From contig NZ_JADOVJ010000001.1 in NCBI RefSeq assembly GCF_015752315.1, forward strand, positions 4,332,501 to 4,396,500: a DNA stretch of 64,000 nucleotides, in the 5' to 3' direction. This DNA is from Nocardioides luteus. Its GTDB lineage: Bacteria > Actinomycetota > Actinomycetes > Propionibacteriales > Nocardioidaceae. The notes under the pieces were generated by a model, which was given only the letters and a program-made list of their open reading frames with translations, ran no database searches and was not told where the DNA came from. Position 1 is the stretch's first letter. Each line of letters starts with the position of its first letter. Below are positions 15,869-24,587 of the stretch, piece after piece. The position numbers and the translations under genes were made by a program.

Positions 15869-17491
15869 ATGCCCTCGCACAGCATGCCCCCGAGCACGCA
15901 TCGACGACGGATCGACCGACCTCCCCACGACTCCCGCAGGACCACCCGGTGGCGACGTACCGCCGTCGTCAGCGTCCTGGTCACCCTCATCACCGGGGGT
16001 GCGCTCTGGACGTTCGGACCGGCGACCGCTCACCCGGAGACGGTCAGCCTTCTCCCCGACGACGCGGTCCCGACGGTGCTGACGGATCCCGACTCCCGGC
16101 CGGTCGAGCTCGGACTGCGGTTCCGGACCTCCCGGCCCGTCGAGGCGGTCGCGGTCCAGGTCTACCTGGGCCCGCACAACCACGGCCCGCACCCGGCGAC
16201 CCTGTGGTCGGAAGGCGGCGTCCCGCTCGCCCGCGTCCAGGTCGGCGGCGCCGCCGGGGAGGGCCTGAGGGTCGCCGAGCTCGACCGGCCGATCCGTCTC
16301 GAGCCCGGCCGCTCCTACGTCGTCTCGTACACCGCACCCCGGGGCCATTACTCGACCGACGAGTACTTCTTCGACCGTTCGATCAGCAACGGTCCGCTGT
16401 CGGCCGGCACGAACGCGGGCGTCTACACCTACGAGCCGGGTGAGTTCCCGCGCTCGACGTACCGGGCCACCAACTACCAGGTCGACGTCGTCGTGCGGCC
16501 GACCGGCTCTGACGAGGAGCCGACGACCTCACCGTCGCCGTCCAGCAGCCCGACGGCGTCCAGCGCACCTCCCACCCTGAGCCCCGGCCCCTCGACGAGC
16601 GCCGGCCCGACCGCTCCGGCGAGCACGCCGAGAGCCCCGTCGGCCTCCCCGAGCTCCCCGAGCAGCACTCCGACGACCGCCGCCCCCTCGCCGACCTCCG
16701 CCCCTCCCTCAGGTGGCTTCCCGACCCGCGCCTCGGCCGGGCTTCCGGACGGCTGGCAGCCGAAGCGGTCGGTGACCGGGACGTACACGATCAACACACC
16801 GGGTGCCGTCGTCGAGGACCTGCGCGTCACGAACGGGACGATCAACGTCACCGCCAGGAACGTGACCCTGCGGCGGGTGCAGGCGGTCGGCTCGGTGATC
16901 GCCAACTACACCAGCGCCACCTGCGCGACCGGTCTCGTGATCGAGGACTCCGAGATCGTCCGCGGCGCGGCCCCGACGACGGACGAAGCCTGGCCGGCGG
17001 TCACCTCGGGCGGCTACACGGCCCGCAACGTCCTCATCGACGGCGTTCCGGAGGGCTTCCGGGCCCAGGGGAGGTCGGCGTGCGGCGGCGTCGGGATCTA
17101 CGACTCCTACGTACGTGTCGTCTCCCCCGACGTCTGCACCGACTGGCACGGCGACGGCATCCAGGGCTACGGCGGCGGTGCGCTCACCGTCCGGAAGACG
17201 GTGATCGACTTCGTCGACACCAACAACTGCGGCGGCACCGCCCCGTTCTTCTACCCCGACCAGGACAACACCTCCGTCGACATCGACGGCCTGGTCGTGA
17301 GCGGCGGCGGCTACCCGTTCCGGCTCGGCACGCCGGGCAGCGTGAGGAACCTGTACGTGGTCGACCGGAGCTGGGTCTTCGGGCCGCTCGACGTCCGGTG
17401 CAGCCTGATCACCCAGTGGCAGGCGGCGACCGCGACGCTGAACTCCGCCGGCCAGCCGGTCGTGGTGCGCAACCTGCCCTGCACGACCTGA
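15869..17491 (+). CDS. secreted DUF4082 + beta-helix protein
   Basis: A 540-residue exported protein. After a basic N-terminus and a hydrophobic helix (VVSVLVTLITGGALWTF) comes a DUF4082 domain, about 60-210, recognised by similarity to the four copies in the giant protein at 29.7-34.4 kb (DAVPTVLTDPDSRPVELGLRF against DATPTVLQDPENAQLTLGVRF). A Pro/Ser/Thr linker (about 215-290) leads to a beta-helix domain nearly colinear with the preceding gene, starting GFPTRASAGLPDGW and sharing the cysteines. DUF4082 is a beta-sandwich of unknown binding role common in actinobacterial surface proteins. The two genes look like a tandem duplication in which one copy gained or lost DUF4082. Confidence 0.78.
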   Translation: MPSHSMPPSTHRRRIDRPPHDSRRTTRWRRTAVVSVLVTLITGGALWTFGPATAHPETVSLLPDDAVPTVLTDPDSRPVELGLRFRTSRPVEAVAVQVYLGPHNHGPHPATLWSEGGVPLARVQVGGAAGEGLRVAELDRPIRLEPGRSYVVSYTAPRGHYSTDEYFFDRSISNGPLSAGTNAGVYTYEPGEFPRSTYRATNYQVDVVVRPTGSDEEPTTSPSPSSSPTASSAPPTLSPGPSTSAGPTAPASTPRAPSASPSSPSSTPTTAAPSPTSAPPSGGFPTRASAGLPDGWQPKRSVTGTYTINTPGAVVEDLRVTNGTINVTARNVTLRRVQAVGSVIANYTSATCATGLVIEDSEIVRGAAPTTDEAWPAVTSGGYTARNVLIDGVPEGFRAQGRSACGGVGIYDSYVRVVSPDVCTDWHGDGIQGYGGGALTVRKTVIDFVDTNNCGGTAPFFYPDQDNTSVDIDGLVVSGGGYPFRLGTPGSVRNLYVVDRSWVFGPLDVRCSLITQWQAATATLNSAGQPVVVRNLPCTT

Positions 17492-17501
17492 GCCGGGCGG
17501 G

Positions 17502-18839
17502 TCACCCCGGTCGTACGCTCTGCGACACCTCGCCCCGGGCACCGGTGCGCACCTCGGTGCGCACCTCGGTGCGCTCCGGTGGCGCCGTGAGCACCAGCCG
17601 GGTGACCGCGCTCCCCAGCCCGAGCACCAGGAAGATGGTGCCCATCGTCATCGGGAAGGCGAACGCGTCGAAGAAGGCCAGACCGGCGAAGCCGGCGGCC
17701 GCGGCACCGATGAGCGAGATGACCAGGTCACGCGTCTTCGGGTCCTCGCAGGCGCGATAGACCCGGGCGAGCTGGATGAACGTCGCGATCACGAACGCCG
17801 CGAACAGGAGCACGCCGACGATCCCGATGCTCACCATCATCTGCAGGTACTGGTTGTCGAAGATGCGGTACTTCGGCAGGAACGTCCCCAGCCCCCGCCC
17901 GAAGAACGGGTTGCGGTCGACGAAGAACCAGGCCACCCCGTAGCTGTCGGTGCGCGAGGTGACGCTGGGGTCCTGCTCGGCGCCGACGAACATGCCGGTC
18001 ACCGAGTTGATGATCCGCGGCGCGGCCAGGAACACCAGCGACAGACCGCCGACCGCCAGCCCCAGCACCAGCCCGCGCTGCTTGCGCGACCAGCCGATCA
18101 TGCAGACCATCACCGCGATGGCCGCACCGAGGTAGGCCGACCGGCTCGAGGAGGCCGCGATGACCATGCAGATCAGCATGACCGGGGCCCAGCGTACGAG
18201 CGGGTTGAGGTTGCGGTGGTGGAAGCCGACGTGGAGCGCGACCGGCAGCAGCATGCCCATGAGCGTGCCGTATTCGATCGGGCTCAGGGCCGTCCCGGCA
18301 GGACGTACGAGGCCGTTGCGCATCGCCAGCTCGACGGTCGTCATCGGGGTCAGGACCGGGATCGAGATCCGGTCGACGAAGACCTGCCGGGCAAAGAACT
18401 GGGCCAGGCCGAGGACCGCGAGGAAGCTGCCGCCCACGACCAGCCGCCACACCAGCACGTGGACCCTGGCGATGCTCGGGATGGCGTCGCCGGCCAGCAG
18501 CAGCGTGCCCACCCAGGAGACCATCGCCAGGATCGCGACGTCGGCCGGGCTCACCTCGTCGCGGCTGATCGGGCGCGACATCGCGATGACGTAGGTGATC
18601 CCGACGCTGAACAGGAACAGGCCCAGCATCAGCCGCATCGGCTGCCGGGGCCGGTTCTCCGGCAGCGGCCGCCCGATGCTCAGCAGCACCCAGATCGCGA
18701 AGCTGCCCAGGCCCATCAGCATCGAGACCGATCCGGCGCTGCCCAGCGGCCGGAAGACCAGCCACGAGGGGATCACGAAGACGGCGAACGTGTAGAGGCT
18801 CAGCCACGTCACCGCATCGACACCACGGCGTACGGCCAT
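17502..18839 (-). CDS. O-antigen ligase/polymerase-type membrane protein (Wzy-like)
   Basis: About 445 residues with ten or more hydrophobic helices, and a large extracytoplasmic loop containing SRTDSYGVAWFFVDRNPFFGRGLGTFL. The F-G-x-G-x-G-T-F element is the hallmark of the Wzy/WaaL family, which joins lipid-linked repeat units outside the membrane. ATG chosen for its GAGG eight bases upstream; the open frame continues back through the preceding gene but that part is not hydrophobic. It follows the Wzz-like gene by 10 bases. With the flippase and Wzz-like proteins it forms a Wzx/Wzy-type export route. The C-terminal tail (RTEVRTEVRTGARGE) is short, charged and repetitive. Confidence 0.83.
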   Translation of the reverse strand: MAVRRGVDAVTWLSLYTFAVFVIPSWLVFRPLGSAGSVSMLMGLGSFAIWVLLSIGRPLPENRPRQPMRLMLGLFLFSVGITYVIAMSRPISRDEVSPADVAILAMVSWVGTLLLAGDAIPSIARVHVLVWRLVVGGSFLAVLGLAQFFARQVFVDRISIPVLTPMTTVELAMRNGLVRPAGTALSPIEYGTLMGMLLPVALHVGFHHRNLNPLVRWAPVMLICMVIAASSSRSAYLGAAIAVMVCMIGWSRKQRGLVLGLAVGGLSLVFLAAPRIINSVTGMFVGAEQDPSVTSRTDSYGVAWFFVDRNPFFGRGLGTFLPKYRIFDNQYLQMMVSIGIVGVLLFAAFVIATFIQLARVYRACEDPKTRDLVISLIGAAAAGFAGLAFFDAFAFPMTMGTIFLVLGLGSAVTRLVLTAPPERTEVRTEVRTGARGEVSQSVRPG

Positions 18840-18849
18840 CGTTCCGGCC

Positions 18850-19599
18850 TCAGCCGTGGAGGCGCTGGACGACGTGGTCGTCGCGGTCGAGCCGGTCGTC
18901 CTGGTCGGCCCGTTCGTCCAGGTCGGGGTCGTCGTCGACGACGTCCTGGGCGGCCAGCGACGCGGCCCGCTCCTCGCGAGCCAGCCGGCGGCGCAGCGCG
19001 ATCCCGTCGATCGCATAGATCAGCACCGCGGTCATCGCGATACCGAGCACGACCGCCATGATCCGGGCCCGCAGCGGCCCGCTGCCGTCGATCGCCGCCG
19101 TCTCGTCCAGCGCGAGCGGTCGCGAGCGCAGCCGGGCGTTGCCCTTCGCGTTGACCTCGTCCTGGAGCCGGCCGAGCGTCTCCGGGATCGAGTCGGCGAC
19201 GAAGTTGAGCGCCTCGATGGCGTTGGCCTCGCTGTCGGCACTGACGTCGATCGCGATCACCGGCCCCCGCGTCGACTCCTCCATCGAGACCGTGACCGCG
19301 GCGCCCGGGGTGACCTCCGCGATCGCCTCCTGCGCGGGCGCGCTGGTGTAGTAGGCGACCACGACCCGGGCCGGCAGGTCGAGCCCGCCGAGCCCCAGGA
19401 ACGGGTTGCCACCGGGGCCGACCGCGTTCTTCGAGGGAAGCATCAGGACCAGGCCACGGGCGGTGTAGGACGGCGCCACGAAGGCCGATGCGCTCCAGCC
19501 GAGCACACCGGTCAGCAGGATGCCGACCACCGCGAGATACCAGCGCCGCCGGATCGCACCGACGAACTCCGACAACACCATGGCCACGAACGTACCCAT
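18850..19599 (-). CDS. Wzz-like chain-length determinant protein
   Basis: A 249-residue protein with an N-terminal helix (YLAVVGILLTGVLGWSASAF), the loop FVAPSYTARGLVLMLPSKN, an extracytoplasmic region of about 120 residues and a second helix near 180-200 (IMAVVLGIAMTAVLIYAI). This is the topology of polysaccharide co-polymerases that set chain length. The C-terminus is unusually acidic (DDDPDLDERADQDD) and carries no Walker motifs or tyrosine cluster, so no BY-kinase domain is attached. It is first in the minus-strand pair with the polymerase-like gene and diverges from a second Wzz-like gene. Confidence 0.75.
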   Translation of the reverse strand: MGTFVAMVLSEFVGAIRRRWYLAVVGILLTGVLGWSASAFVAPSYTARGLVLMLPSKNAVGPGGNPFLGLGGLDLPARVVVAYYTSAPAQEAIAEVTPGAAVTVSMEESTRGPVIAIDVSADSEANAIEALNFVADSIPETLGRLQDEVNAKGNARLRSRPLALDETAAIDGSGPLRARIMAVVLGIAMTAVLIYAIDGIALRRRLAREERAASLAAQDVVDDDPDLDERADQDDRLDRDDHVVQRLHG

Positions 19600-19633
19600 C
19601 GTCGGGCGGCCCGAGCAGACCTCGCCGGGGTCC

Positions 19634-19646
19634 TACCCGATTTGGG
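19634..19646. promoter_or_regulatory. candidate operator TACCCGATTTGGG
   Basis: It lies between the divergent Wzz-like genes, 35 bp from one start and about 55 bp from the other. It matches TACCCGAAATGGG at 7595 in 11 of 13 positions, suggesting common control of chain-length and glycosyltransferase genes. Confidence 0.4.
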
Positions 19647-19688
19647 CGATGACCCCGCTGACCTGCACGGACCTCGCCCCACCCGACC

Positions 19689-19694
19689 TAGCGT
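19689..19694 (+). promoter_or_regulatory. -10 box TAGCGT for leaderless Wzz-like mRNA
   Basis: TAGCGT with a 7-nt spacer to ATG, as at 9046 and 40699. Confidence 0.5.
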
Positions 19695-19701
19695 TCGGAG
19701 C

Positions 19702-20376
19702 ATGGCGCTGTGGGACCTGCTGCGGGCGATGGTCCGGCGATGGCCGTTCGTCGTGGTCGGCGCGATCATCACGCTCGCCGTCGCCAACTACGCCGGCCAG
19801 GACCGGAGCATCTACTGGACGCGTACGGACCTGGTCTTCCTGGCTCCGAAGAACGCGCAGTACCCGAACGCGCTGCGGGCGACCTCCGAGGACCTGGTGA
19901 TCACCGCCGGCGTGGTCGGCAAGCTCGTCACCGGCACCCGGCAGGTCCCGAAGTTCACGGCCACCGACGCGGGGCTGATCGGGATGGGCGTACGCGACGG
20001 CTGGACCGTCCGGCTGCCCGACACCGGCGGCCAGTGGGCGCCCAACTACGTCGACCAGTGGCTGATCATCGAGGTCGTCGGCCCCGACCCGGAGACCGTC
20101 CGGACCCGTAAGGAGCAGCTGGTCGAGGAGATGGCGGCCGCGCTGGACCGGGTGCAGGACGAGTACAAGGTGGCCCGCGCCTTCCGGATGACCACCAAGG
20201 AGGCGCCCGGCTCGACCGTCGTCTACCCCGTCGGTGGCAGCTCGCGGCGGGCCTTCGTCGTCTCCGGGATGCTCGGCGCCGCCGCGACCCTCTACCTGGT
20301 CGTACGCATCGACCCGATCCTGCTGCGGCGCCGCGAGCGCCGCGCCGAGACCCTCACGGAGCCCGACGTTGTCTGA
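19702..20376 (+). CDS. second Wzz-like membrane protein
   Basis: A 224-residue protein with a helix near the N-terminus (WPFVVVGAIITLAVANYA), an extracytoplasmic domain beginning YWTRTDLVFLAPKN, a helical stretch VEEMAAALDRVQDEYKVA and a final membrane helix (AFVVSGMLGAAATLYLVV) followed by RRRERR. The layout matches chain-length determinants, though similarity to the divergent partner is low. It probably works with the flippase gene, whose TTG start lies inside its last codons. Whether the two Wzz-like proteins form one mixed complex or serve different polymers is unknown. Confidence 0.68.
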   Translation: MALWDLLRAMVRRWPFVVVGAIITLAVANYAGQDRSIYWTRTDLVFLAPKNAQYPNALRATSEDLVITAGVVGKLVTGTRQVPKFTATDAGLIGMGVRDGWTVRLPDTGGQWAPNYVDQWLIIEVVGPDPETVRTRKEQLVEEMAAALDRVQDEYKVARAFRMTTKEAPGSTVVYPVGGSSRRAFVVSGMLGAAATLYLVVRIDPILLRRRERRAETLTEPDVV

Positions 20377-21835
20377 CGCCCGCCCGCACACCGCGCTCGC
20401 CTGGAGCATCGCGAACACCGCCGTGACAAAGCTCGGCACGATGGTCGTCGGCATCCTCGTCGCCCGGCTGCTCGGGCCGGAGAGCTACGGCACCTACGCC
20501 GTCGCCTTCCTCGCCCTGATGGCCGTGCTCAGCTTCAACGAGCTCGGGGTGAGCCTCGCGGTGGTGCGCTGGAAGGACGACCCGCGCGAGATCGCGCCGA
20601 CGGTCACCACCATCTCGGTCGTCGCGAGCGTGCTCATCGCCGCCGGGATGGTGATCGGTGCCGGCCCCTACGCGCGAGCGATGGGCGAGCCGGACGCGGC
20701 CGTGCTGGTGGCTCTCTTCGCCGTCCCGGTGGTGCTCAGCGGGATCACCGCGACCCCCGCGGCGCTGCTGCAGCGCAACCTGATGCAGGGCAAGCGGATG
20801 CTCATCGACCAGATGGCCACCCTCGTCGCGGTGCCAGTCATGCTCGGCCTGGCGCTGGCCGGCGCGGGCCCGTTCTCGCTGGTCCTCGGGCATCTCCTGG
20901 GCGTGTGCGTGACCACCGTGATGTTCCTGCGGATGTCGCCGCTGCCGTGGCGCCTGGGGCTCTCCCGGTCGCACGCGGTCGCGCTGCTCCGCTTCGGCAC
21001 GCCGCTCGCGGTGACCAGCATCCTGGTCTTCGCGGTGGGGTTCGCCGACCAGATCGTCATCGGCAGCGCGCTCGGCGCGACCGCGCTCGGGTTCTACGTG
21101 GTCGCCTTCAACCTCTCCAGCTGGCCGGTCACCATGCTGTCGCGGCCGTTGCGGCAGGTCACGCCGGTGATCTTCGCCCGGCTGCAGCGCGACCCCGAGG
21201 GGATGCAGCACGCCTTCTCCCGGCTCTCCGCGCTGGTGCTGACCGTGACGCTCCCGGGCTGCTCGGCGCTGGCCGCGCTGGCACCGGAGGTGATCCGGCT
21301 GGTCTACGGTCAGGTCTGGCTGGCGGCCGCGGCACCGCTCCTCTGGCTCGGCGCGCTGGCCGTGCTGCGGATCTCCTTCGAGCTCGCCTACGACTTCCTG
21401 GTCATCGCCGGCTCGACGCGCAGCCTGATGACGATCCAGATCGTCTGGCTGGTCGCGCTGGTGCCCGCGCTGCTGGCCGGGGCGGCCTGGGCCGGCGTGG
21501 GCGGGGTCGGTCTGGCCGCGTTCGCGGTCGGGCTCGTCGTCATCCTGCCGCTGCACCTCTTCTACCTCGCCCGGGCCGGGGTCGGGCTCGCCGGCCTCGC
21601 CGCCGGTGCCGCCCTGCCCGCCCTCGGCGCTGTCGCCGTCTGGGCGGCGGCGTTCGGGCTGCGGGCCGCACAGCCGTCGGTCTGGGTGACCTGCGTGGTC
21701 ACCGGCCTGGTGCTCGCCGCCGTGTGGGCGGTGCTGCTGCGCCGACGCCGCGAGGACGTCCGCTGGTTCCGCTCCGGAGCCGGCTCCCCCACCGAGACCC
21801 CCACCGATCCCCGGAGCGAGGACGTGCATGTCTGA
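20369..21835 (+). CDS. lipid-linked oligosaccharide flippase (Wzx/MOP family)
   Basis: About 488 residues with 12-14 hydrophobic helices and the typical start AWSIANTAVTKLGTMVVGILVARLLGPESYG. This loop and helix order is the signature of polysaccharide export proteins of the MOP superfamily, which move undecaprenyl-linked repeat units across the membrane. The start is TTG, eight bases inside the end of the Wzz-like gene, with GGAG seven bases before it; no better codon exists before the conserved segment. The last 8 bases overlap the next glycosyltransferase. This makes three translationally linked genes. Confidence 0.87.
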   Translation: MSDARPHTALAWSIANTAVTKLGTMVVGILVARLLGPESYGTYAVAFLALMAVLSFNELGVSLAVVRWKDDPREIAPTVTTISVVASVLIAAGMVIGAGPYARAMGEPDAAVLVALFAVPVVLSGITATPAALLQRNLMQGKRMLIDQMATLVAVPVMLGLALAGAGPFSLVLGHLLGVCVTTVMFLRMSPLPWRLGLSRSHAVALLRFGTPLAVTSILVFAVGFADQIVIGSALGATALGFYVVAFNLSSWPVTMLSRPLRQVTPVIFARLQRDPEGMQHAFSRLSALVLTVTLPGCSALAALAPEVIRLVYGQVWLAAAAPLLWLGALAVLRISFELAYDFLVIAGSTRSLMTIQIVWLVALVPALLAGAAWAGVGGVGLAAFAVGLVVILPLHLFYLARAGVGLAGLAAGAALPALGAVAVWAAAFGLRAAQPSVWVTCVVTGLVLAAVWAVLLRRRREDVRWFRSGAGSPTETPTDPRSEDVHV

Positions 21836-23390
21836 CCGTCTCGACGACAACCACGCCACCCTGGAGGAGATGTACGCAGCCGCAGCAGCCGCCGGGAAGC
21901 GACGGCCGCAGCGCGCGGCCGCCCTGGCCCAGGCCGCGGCGGAGTTCGCCTGGGGCAACCACACCGGCTGGTTCGCGTACGAACCTCTCGAGCTGCTGCT
22001 GAGCGACCTCGGCGGCTCACTGCCCTCAGCGTCGTCGCCGGTCCGCGGGCCGCGCACGCTGCACGTCGTCACGCAGATGTACCAGAGCGGCGGCCACACC
22101 CAGATCATCGCCGGCTGGACCGACCAGCTCGCCGACCGCTCCCACGAGATCGTCGCCACCCGGCACATGACCTCGCCGGTGCCGGCCAAGATCCTCTCCC
22201 GGCTCGGGGACCGGGTCGGCCTGACCATGCTCGACACCGCGCCGGGGTCGCTGCTGCACCGCGCCGCGCGGCTGCGCGCGCTGGCCTCGACCGCCGATCT
22301 GGTGGTCTCCCACTGCCATCCCTTCGACGTCGTCCCCGCACTGGCGTTCGCCGACCGCCGCGGCCTGCCCCCGGTGGTCTACATCGACAACACCGACCAC
22401 GTCTTCTGGGTCGGCGTGCGGGCCTACGACCGCATCGTCCACCTGCGCCGCAGCGGCCAGGATCTCGCCCTGCACCGCCGTGGCCTGCCGATGGCGCGGT
22501 CCTTGGTGCGCAACCGCCCGCTGGCCGTCCGGGGGCGGACCAAGAGGCGCGAGACGGCGAAGCCGCAGTGGCGCGTACCGGCCTCCGACGTGCTGGTCGT
22601 GACAGCGGCCGACGCGAGCAAGTTCAAGGGCGGCGACACCTACCTCGCGGCCGTCGAGGCCGCCGTGGCCGCCGAGCCCCGGCTGCAGTGGCGGGTCGCA
22701 GGTCCGGACCCGGAGTCGGAGCCGTGGGCGGGGCTGGCACGGCGTACGTCAGGGCGGATCCAGGCGGTCGGCATGCTGTCCGACGTGGCCCCGCTCCACC
22801 ACGCCGCCGACGCCTACCTCGACTCCTTCCCGTTCGCCGGGCTCACCTCGCTGCTCGAGTCGGGCGGCCTCGCCAACCCGGTGGTGACCTTCCGCGGGCA
22901 CCGGCCCGAGTGCGCGGTGTGGGGCTCCGACTCCCCCGGGATCGACCACCTGATGCTGCGGCCGAAGACCCCCGACCAGCTGCGCGACACCCTCATCGAC
23001 CTCGTCCGCCGCCCGCGCGAGCGGGTCACCCGCGGCACCGCCACCGCCCAGGCGATCCTCGAGTGCCACACCGGCCCCGGCTGGGTCGCCGACGCCGAGT
23101 CGCTCTACCGGATGTCGCAACGGCTCGACGACGACCTGCTCGCGCCCGTCCGCGGCCGCGGCCACCTCGACCTGCTCACCGTCTCCGTCCAGGCGACCAA
23201 CCCGTTCAGCCGTACCTCCGCCGACATCACCGCCGGTCTCCTCGGCGCGATGCCCCTCACCGACCGGATCTCGATGTGGCGCCAGACCCGCCGCGGCGGC
23301 GCCGGCCGCGTCCGCGACCTCGCCCCCGAGTGGGCCGCTGCGGCGGTGCGGTCGCGGTTGCGGCGCCGGCGTGACGTGATACCCGGCTGA
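21828..23390 (+). CDS. glycosyltransferase, GT-B type
   Basis: A 520-residue protein. An N-terminal helical stretch of about 70 residues (rich in Ala, Arg) precedes the first Rossmann strand TLHVVTQMYQSGGHTQIIAGW, then VVSHCHPFDVVPALAFADRRG and VVYIDNTDHVFW. The donor half has VLVVTAADASKFKGGDTYL, RVAGPDPESE and DSFPFAGLTSLLESGGLANP, where the E-x-G-G element binds nucleotide sugar. It is translationally coupled to the flippase. It ends convergently with a GT2 gene; a 7-bp hairpin covers its stop. The extra N-terminal helical region is longer than in most GT4 enzymes; its role is unknown. Confidence 0.8.
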   Translation: MSDRLDDNHATLEEMYAAAAAAGKRRPQRAAALAQAAAEFAWGNHTGWFAYEPLELLLSDLGGSLPSASSPVRGPRTLHVVTQMYQSGGHTQIIAGWTDQLADRSHEIVATRHMTSPVPAKILSRLGDRVGLTMLDTAPGSLLHRAARLRALASTADLVVSHCHPFDVVPALAFADRRGLPPVVYIDNTDHVFWVGVRAYDRIVHLRRSGQDLALHRRGLPMARSLVRNRPLAVRGRTKRRETAKPQWRVPASDVLVVTAADASKFKGGDTYLAAVEAAVAAEPRLQWRVAGPDPESEPWAGLARRTSGRIQAVGMLSDVAPLHHAADAYLDSFPFAGLTSLLESGGLANPVVTFRGHRPECAVWGSDSPGIDHLMLRPKTPDQLRDTLIDLVRRPRERVTRGTATAQAILECHTGPGWVADAESLYRMSQRLDDDLLAPVRGRGHLDLLTVSVQATNPFSRTSADITAGLLGAMPLTDRISMWRQTRRGGAGRVRDLAPEWAAAAVRSRLRRRRDVIPG

Positions 23391-23397
23391 CCGGGTA
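23380..23397. terminator. short hairpin at convergent gene ends
   Basis: TACCCGG-CTGA-CCGGGTA, 7-bp perfect stem whose loop includes the TGA stop of the glycosyltransferase. It lies 15 bp from the end of the opposing gene and may act as a weak bidirectional terminator. Confidence 0.4.
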
Positions 23398-23411
23398 ACC
23401 CTGCCCCGAGC

Positions 23412-24587
23412 TCACCCCACGAAGAACGCCCGGTTGCGCGGCCGGCTCCACAGCGACGCGAGCACGGCAGGCTCGACGCCGACGAGGAGCCACAGGCCGG
23501 TGTCACGGGCGAGGCCGACGACGTAGGGCGCGGTCGTGGTGGCGGCGAGGGGGGCGATCTCCTCGGACCGCAGGCCGGAGACGAGCAGGAGCTCGCCGGG
23601 GGCGGTGGCGGCAACGGCGGCGACGACACCGGGCCAGCGGAGGGTGGCGGCGGAGAAGGGGATGCCGTTGCGCTCGAGGCCCTCGGCCTCACCGACGGTG
23701 CCGTCGCGGGAGGGGTCGACGACGCGGATCGAGGAGCTGCCGGCGAGGCGGGCGACGTCGTCGACGAGCAGCCGGATGTCGGCGAGCACCACCTGGCCAC
23801 GAGCGGGCCGGGAGACCCGGCGGAGCGAGCGCGTCACCCGGCGGGCGCGGACCGACTCCCCCAGGAACCGACGCGCGCCACGGGCGCGCCGGACCGGCCA
23901 GGACGTGGCGCCGTGCTCACCGCCGACGATCCCGCAGGTCGTACGCACCGGCGCCAGGCCCGCGTAGGTGTGGCCGACGCTGCGGTGGGCGACGTCGAGG
24001 CGGGCGAGGTTGGTGGTCATGCTGTTGTGGGTCAGCGGGATGTCGACGGCGGCGGCACGACGGCCGGAGGCGCGCATCCGGAGGCAGTACTCGACGGCGT
24101 ACGCGTGCCAGGCCAGGTCGGGCGACTCCGAGAGCGGCTCGCGCAGCACCTGGGACCGGGTGACCATGAAGAGCACCTCGTCGAGCGAGTCGACGTCGAC
24201 CGGGATCGAGGTCGAGCGGCCGAGCGGGACGACCCGGTCGCGCATCGCGCCGATGACCTCGCCGCGGTGGCTGACGCCGACAGCGCCCAGCACCCCGATC
24301 GCCGGGTCGGCGAGGAGAGTCGCGGCGGCGGCCTCGAGCGCGGGCAGCGAGTGCAGGTAGACGTCCTGGTGGACGAAGACGACGACCTCGTTGCGTGCCA
24401 TCCGGGCGCCGTGGTTCAGCGCCGCGCCGGCGCTCGCGAAGTCGCCCGAGACGTTGTCGACGGGGATCACCTCGGTCTGCCGCGATGCGTCCGGGCCGGC
24501 CTTGACCGAGGCCTCCAGACACGACTCCAGCACCGCCGGGTCGTTGTAGACGCAGACGATCGATACCGGTGTACGCACCTCACCCAT
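23412..24587 (-). CDS. glycosyltransferase family 2-like protein with extra C-terminal domain
   Basis: A 391-residue protein. The first 210 residues are GT-A: VSIVCVYNDPAVLESCL, VIPVDNVSGDFASAGAALNHGARMA, VVVFVHQDVYLHS (the metal/nucleotide site as HQDV rather than DxD), then LDEVLFMVTRSQVL and AWHAYAVEYCLRM, as in glycosyltransferases that keep the D-E-V and H-x-Y-A-V-E blocks. The last 130 residues (VVLADIRLLVDDVARL...) are not recognised and may bind a partner or acceptor. It is the last gene of the amino-sugar operon, starting 8 bases before the end of the aminotransferase gene, so it probably transfers the amino sugar made by that operon. Confidence 0.75.
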   Translation of the reverse strand: MGEVRTPVSIVCVYNDPAVLESCLEASVKAGPDASRQTEVIPVDNVSGDFASAGAALNHGARMARNEVVVFVHQDVYLHSLPALEAAAATLLADPAIGVLGAVGVSHRGEVIGAMRDRVVPLGRSTSIPVDVDSLDEVLFMVTRSQVLREPLSESPDLAWHAYAVEYCLRMRASGRRAAAVDIPLTHNSMTTNLARLDVAHRSVGHTYAGLAPVRTTCGIVGGEHGATSWPVRRARGARRFLGESVRARRVTRSLRRVSRPARGQVVLADIRLLVDDVARLAGSSSIRVVDPSRDGTVGEAEGLERNGIPFSAATLRWPGVVAAVAATAPGELLLVSGLRSEEIAPLAATTTAPYVVGLARDTGLWLLVGVEPAVLASLWSRPRNRAFFVG

